Shown piece by piece: positions 7,258 to 8,646 of a stretch of 8,646 nt of DNA (position 1 is its first letter; each line of letters begins with the position of its first letter). Position numbers and translations under genes: made by a program. Source of the stretch: Clostridium sp. SCN 57-10 (GTDB lineage: Bacteria; Bacillota; Clostridia; Oscillospirales; Butyricicoccaceae); the NCBI GenBank assembly GCA_001725215.1, contig MEFT01000081.1:1-8646 (forward strand), written 5' to 3'. Below the pieces are notes generated by a model. The model did no database searches, had not been told where the DNA came from, and saw only the letters and a list, made by a program, of their open reading frames with translations.

Positions 7258-7401
7258 ATTCTTTCACGTCCATCGTCAAACCGGGCTTGAATGCCACGAT
7301 GCAATTGTCCTCGTAAATAGTGACTTTTTTGACCGACCGCCGAATAGCGGCTCGTCATATCGGTTAAGGGGGGCTGTTTCCACAGGAATGCACGCATTGA
7401 C
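7256..7401 (-). pseudogene. C-terminal remnant of a large serine recombinase, frameshifted
   Basis: Reading leftward, the frame ending with TAA at 7258-7256 gives AAIRRSVKKVTIYEDN, then CIVAFKPGLTMDVKE. This matches the conserved C-terminal tail of large serine recombinases of Firmicute mobile elements (pattern: LVRRLIEKVTVY, a short strand, then EFKSGxxxDVE). Upstream in this frame is a stop (7357-7355), but shifting one base at about 7345/7346 restores VNACIPVETAPLNRYDEPL, which continues into the same family pattern (PLTEYDEPLVRR). So a single-base deletion has broken the frame, and everything N-terminal to about 7401 is absent from its expected place. There is no start codon, catalytic domain or ribosome binding site. 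It is a relic showing that the accessory region once carried, or was carried by, a site-specific recombinase. Recognition is by remembered family pattern, not by a search. Confidence 0.65.
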
Positions 7402-7452
7402 TTGTTTCCATGAACGGAAAATGCTACAATGATGATATAGATATATTTCCGT
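7402..7452 (+). promoter_or_regulatory. Promoter with TTTCC/GGAAA half-sites, start of the methyltransferase leader
   Basis: TTGTTT (7402-7407) and TACAAT (7425-7430) are 17 bases apart, and TG precedes the -10 at the extended position. The half-site TTTCC (7405-7409) and its inverse GGAAA (7416-7420) straddle the -35 edge and spacer; a third copy, TTTCCGT (7446-7452), is inverted relative to ACGGAAA (7414-7420) and brackets the predicted start site. This layout would suit a repressor or activator. It begins immediately where the recombinase remnant ends. Confidence 0.5.
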
Positions 7453-7564
7453 AAATTGAATGCATCAATCTGTAAAAATGACCGGCTTATTTCACGTCGA
7501 TGTGTGGCGTTGATGTGAAGAGTTGAGGGATAAGCTTAAAGGTTCAATATAAGGTGGCTTGGCT

Positions 7565-7582
7565 ATGGTTAAAAAGCGCTGA
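7565..7582 (+). CDS. Possible five-codon leader peptide MVKKR
   Basis: ATG GTT AAA AAG CGC TGA (7565-7582) is preceded by AAGGTGG (7551-7557) at 7-base spacing, the best ribosome binding site in the leader. Its last codons and stop (7574-7580) are the AAGCGCT segment that can pair with AGCGCTT 80-odd bases downstream, so a ribosome paused here would block that pairing. Short basic peptides are used this way in leaders of antibiotic-induced genes. Chance occurrence cannot be excluded for an ORF this small. Confidence 0.25.
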   Translation: MVKKR

Positions 7583-7667
7583 GCTGATTTAAGATTGCCG
7601 TTTATTTGCCTGGAGGAATAAGCCTTGCGGGTGCCTATCCTTACAACGGATGGGGTGATGTGAGCGC

Positions 7668-7698
7668 TTGACAAATAGCGGATAAAGCTACACATCAT
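7668..7698 (+). promoter_or_regulatory. MerR-type promoter (19-bp spacer with centred dyad) before the methyltransferase
   Basis: A perfect -35, TTGACA (7668-7673), is followed after exactly 19 bases by CATCAT (7693-7698), which matches TATAAT at four of six positions. The inverted repeat TAGC (7676-7679) / GCTA (7687-7690) is centred at 7683, the exact centre of the spacer. An over-long spacer with a centred dyad is the hallmark of MerR-activated promoters. The predicted start near 7705 leaves a leader of about 55 nt. The same bases also take part in the leader RNA stems, so one of the two readings may be coincidental. Confidence 0.4.
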
Positions 7699-7759
7699 GT
7701 AATTCTGGAATGGTTTAATTCTAAAAAAGCGATCTAATAGAGAGAAGGCATGCCGTTTA

Positions 7760-8347
7760 ATGACTCAAAAGGAATTCTTTAATTCAATGGCTGATAAATG
7801 GGATGACATTTGTCAGCATGACACAGACAAAATCAAGCGTATTTTAAACTTGCTCAACATTCAAAATGGGGCAAAGGTACTCGACGTTGGAACTGGAACC
7901 GGGATACTGTTACCCTTTTTAACAGAACAAGTTGGAGACCGAGGGAAGATTACTGCAATTGATGTTTCTGATAAAATGCTGCAAGTTGCACAGCAGAAAT
8001 ATAAGTATGATAATGTCACGTTTGTTTGTGGTGATGTTTTAGAAGAACATTTGCCAAATGAATCCTTCGACTGCGTAATTTGCTATTCAGTTTTCCCCCA
8101 TTTCCCTGACAAGCAAGCAGCAATTAAAGCGATTGCCAAATACTTAAAAGTTGGTGGCAAGCTTGCAATTGGTCACTCCCAAAGTAGAGATGCGATAAAC
8201 CATTTGCATAAAAATGCTTCGGAAGCAGTAGCAGAAGATATTTTACCGGCAATCGATGTGATCAAGCATTATTTTGAAAGTTCGGGGCTGCAAACGAGCA
8301 TTGAAATTGACAATAAGGGAATGTTTCTTATTGTCGGCTGCAAATAA
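7760..8347 (+). CDS. Class I SAM-dependent methyltransferase (UbiE/Methyltransf_11/25-like)
   Basis: A 195-residue cytosolic methyltransferase. Motif I is VLDVGTGTG (40-48), the acidic residue that binds the SAM ribose is Asp68 in AIDVSDKM, motif II/III follows as GDVLEEHLP, then FDCVICYSVFPHF, and the post-motif GGKLAIGHSQSRD lies toward the C-terminus. The N-terminus MTQKEFFNSMADKWDDICQHD is the usual opening of a small Clostridia family of unassigned methyltransferases. It lacks any RNA-binding domain, so it is not an Erm or RlmCD-type rRNA enzyme; a small molecule, quinone-like or metal/metalloid acceptor is possible but unproven. The ribosome binding site is poor: AGAAGG ends 11 bases before ATG 7760, consistent with translational control by the leader. 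Codon use is AT-rich like the neighbouring exporter. It sits alone between two promoters and a strong terminator. Confidence 0.88.
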   Translation: MTQKEFFNSMADKWDDICQHDTDKIKRILNLLNIQNGAKVLDVGTGTGILLPFLTEQVGDRGKITAIDVSDKMLQVAQQKYKYDNVTFVCGDVLEEHLPNESFDCVICYSVFPHFPDKQAAIKAIAKYLKVGGKLAIGHSQSRDAINHLHKNASEAVAEDILPAIDVIKHYFESSGLQTSIEIDNKGMFLIVGCK

Positions 8348-8366
8348 GATCAAAGTAAGCCCCTAC

Positions 8367-8646
8367 CCTCCGGTTCGTATCAATACCACTTATGCCAGCC
8401 GCTTGCCGATGTCGGTAAGCGGCTGGTCTTTTTCTGGTGCCAAGCGGCTCGCCTGCCTGTGCGCCGCAAAACACACAGATAGTTTAAGCAGCTGTTGTAT
8501 CCGCTGATGACGGTTTCTAACCATATCGTCGTCTTGTTTTCCGGAAAGGATGCAAGTATAATCATTCCATTGACATGTTTCTGCGCATACAAAGCGCCAT
8601 TCATGATTCCGTATAAAATAACGCAGGGGATAATCGTATGAAAATT
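8367..8646 (-). pseudogene. Minus-strand partial reading frame; possible N-terminal remnant of a serine recombinase
   Basis: A minus-strand frame is open from the right edge to TAA at 8392-8390 (about 85 codons, no start in view). Its first part reads YFIRNHEWRFVCAE (8620-8579), resembling the segment Y-x-YIRxxPEWEFVGVYADE near the start of large serine recombinases. In those proteins GISGxxTKxR follows within a few residues; here GISGIDTNRR is found in another frame only at 8396-8367, about 180 bases further on and directly next to the terminator hairpin. The intervening codons (including ILSGKQDDDMVRNRHQR and LTDIGKRLA) I do not recognise. This fits a recombinase N-terminus disrupted by a small insertion, in the same orientation as the C-terminal remnant at 7256-7401. 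The alternative is an unrelated hypothetical gene ending at 8390 that overlaps the terminator. Confidence 0.35.
8395..8433 (+). terminator. Strong terminator after the methyltransferase
   Basis: CCAGCCGCTT (8395-8404) pairs perfectly with AAGCGGCTGG (8417-8426); the interior adds a G-T pair and CCG/CGG, giving a continuous stem of about 14 bp with an ATGT loop. TCTTTTT follows on the plus strand and no T run follows on the minus strand, so it serves the methyltransferase transcript. It overlaps the 3' end of the minus-strand reading frame described for 8367-8646. Confidence 0.88.

Larger units (their letters stand above)
7437..7759 (+). ncRNA. Candidate structured leader RNA upstream of the methyltransferase
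   Basis: This stretch without a substantial gene is rich in pairing segments. TTCACGTCGA (7491-7500) pairs over 10 bp (two G-U) with TTGATGTGAA (7510-7519), and an enclosing GCTTAT/ATAAGC pair (7485-7490/7530-7535) extends it. CCTATCC/GGATGGG (one G-U) flank the 7-base loop TTACAAC near 7634-7654. TGATGTGAGC (7656-7665) pairs with GCTACACATCA (7687-7697) with one bulged A. AAGCGCT (7574-7580) can instead pair with AGCGCTT (7663-7669), which would compete with that last stem. No T run follows, so control would act on translation rather than termination. I tried the common riboswitch signatures I know (TPP, FMN, cobalamin, SAM, T-box, fluoride, NiCo, yybP) and found no match. Both strands are also fairly open for short stretches, but no convincing protein appears. 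Confidence 0.35.

Noticed and set aside
7492..7698. 68-codon minus-strand frame in the leader region
   Set aside because: No ribosome binding site and no family pattern; the plus strand here shows strong RNA pairing, which explains the open antisense frame better.
7590..7737. Plus-strand frame reading IAVYLPGGISLAGAYPYNG then a stop
   Set aside because: It looks protein-like by eye but has no start, is broken by a stop and overlaps the structured leader; kept as RNA.
7750..7782. Ten-codon plus-strand ORF overlapping the methyltransferase start
   Set aside because: The ribosome binding site would be only about 2 bases from its ATG; probably chance.
8361..8400. GGTTCG near 8372, reminiscent of a tRNA T-loop
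   Set aside because: The flanking bases do not form a T-stem or acceptor stem, so there is no tRNA or tRNA attachment site.
8570..8617. Perfect -35 TTGACA (8570-8575) as a promoter
   Set aside because: No acceptable -10 at 16-19 bases; the TATAAA at 8612 is 36 bases away.
8507..8641. 44-codon plus-strand ORF after the terminator
   Set aside because: No ribosome binding site or promoter and no recognisable family; antisense to the better minus-strand frame.
8638..8646. Possible new plus-strand gene start at ATG 8638 with AGGGGA upstream
   Set aside because: Only three codons are visible and a minus-strand frame is open through it; not supportable from this window.

Overview
The window looks like a chromosomal stretch from a GC-rich member of the Clostridia (an Oscillospiraceae/Ruminococcaceae-type Firmicute is my guess). 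The reasons are strong AGGAGG-type ribosome binding sites, sigma-A-like promoters, a biosynthetic thiolase, a TRAM-type RlmCD/RumA-like rRNA methyltransferase and Firmicute-style accessory genes. Taxonomy is inference only.

Bases 1 to about 4830 are GC-rich core DNA. A thiolase (acetyl-CoA C-acetyltransferase) runs leftward off the left edge. Divergent from it is a tightly coupled three-gene operon: a PlsC-like acyltransferase with a zinc ribbon, a DUF3298-like lipoprotein, and a 23S rRNA uracil-5 methyltransferase. Both gene junctions in this operon are ATGA overlaps. The 276-base gap between thiolase and operon carries back-to-back promoters and a hairpin-containing thiolase leader.

Right after the rRNA methyltransferase stop codon the composition switches abruptly to AT-rich DNA, which reads as acquired accessory DNA. 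It starts with a MerR-like regulator containing two MerR helix-turn-helix domains, followed by a two-gene ABC-2 type exporter (ATPase and six-helix permease) that the regulator probably controls. A perfect 12-bp hairpin overlaps the regulator's stop codon, and a clear terminator ends the exporter operon.

The last part (7256-8646) is a mosaic. On the minus strand there is a frameshifted C-terminal remnant of a large serine recombinase (7256-7401). About 1 kb away, in the same orientation, is weaker evidence for recombinase N-terminal pieces (about 8367-8646). Between them sits a plus-strand cassette: a promoter, a roughly 300-base structured leader with a possible five-codon leader peptide, a second promoter with MerR-type geometry, and a class I SAM-dependent methyltransferase closed by a strong terminator. 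The most interesting possibility is that a small regulated methyltransferase cassette now occupies the interior of a decayed recombinase gene, next to a double-HTH MerR/ABC export module. No CRISPR array, tRNA, rRNA or intact insertion sequence is visible.
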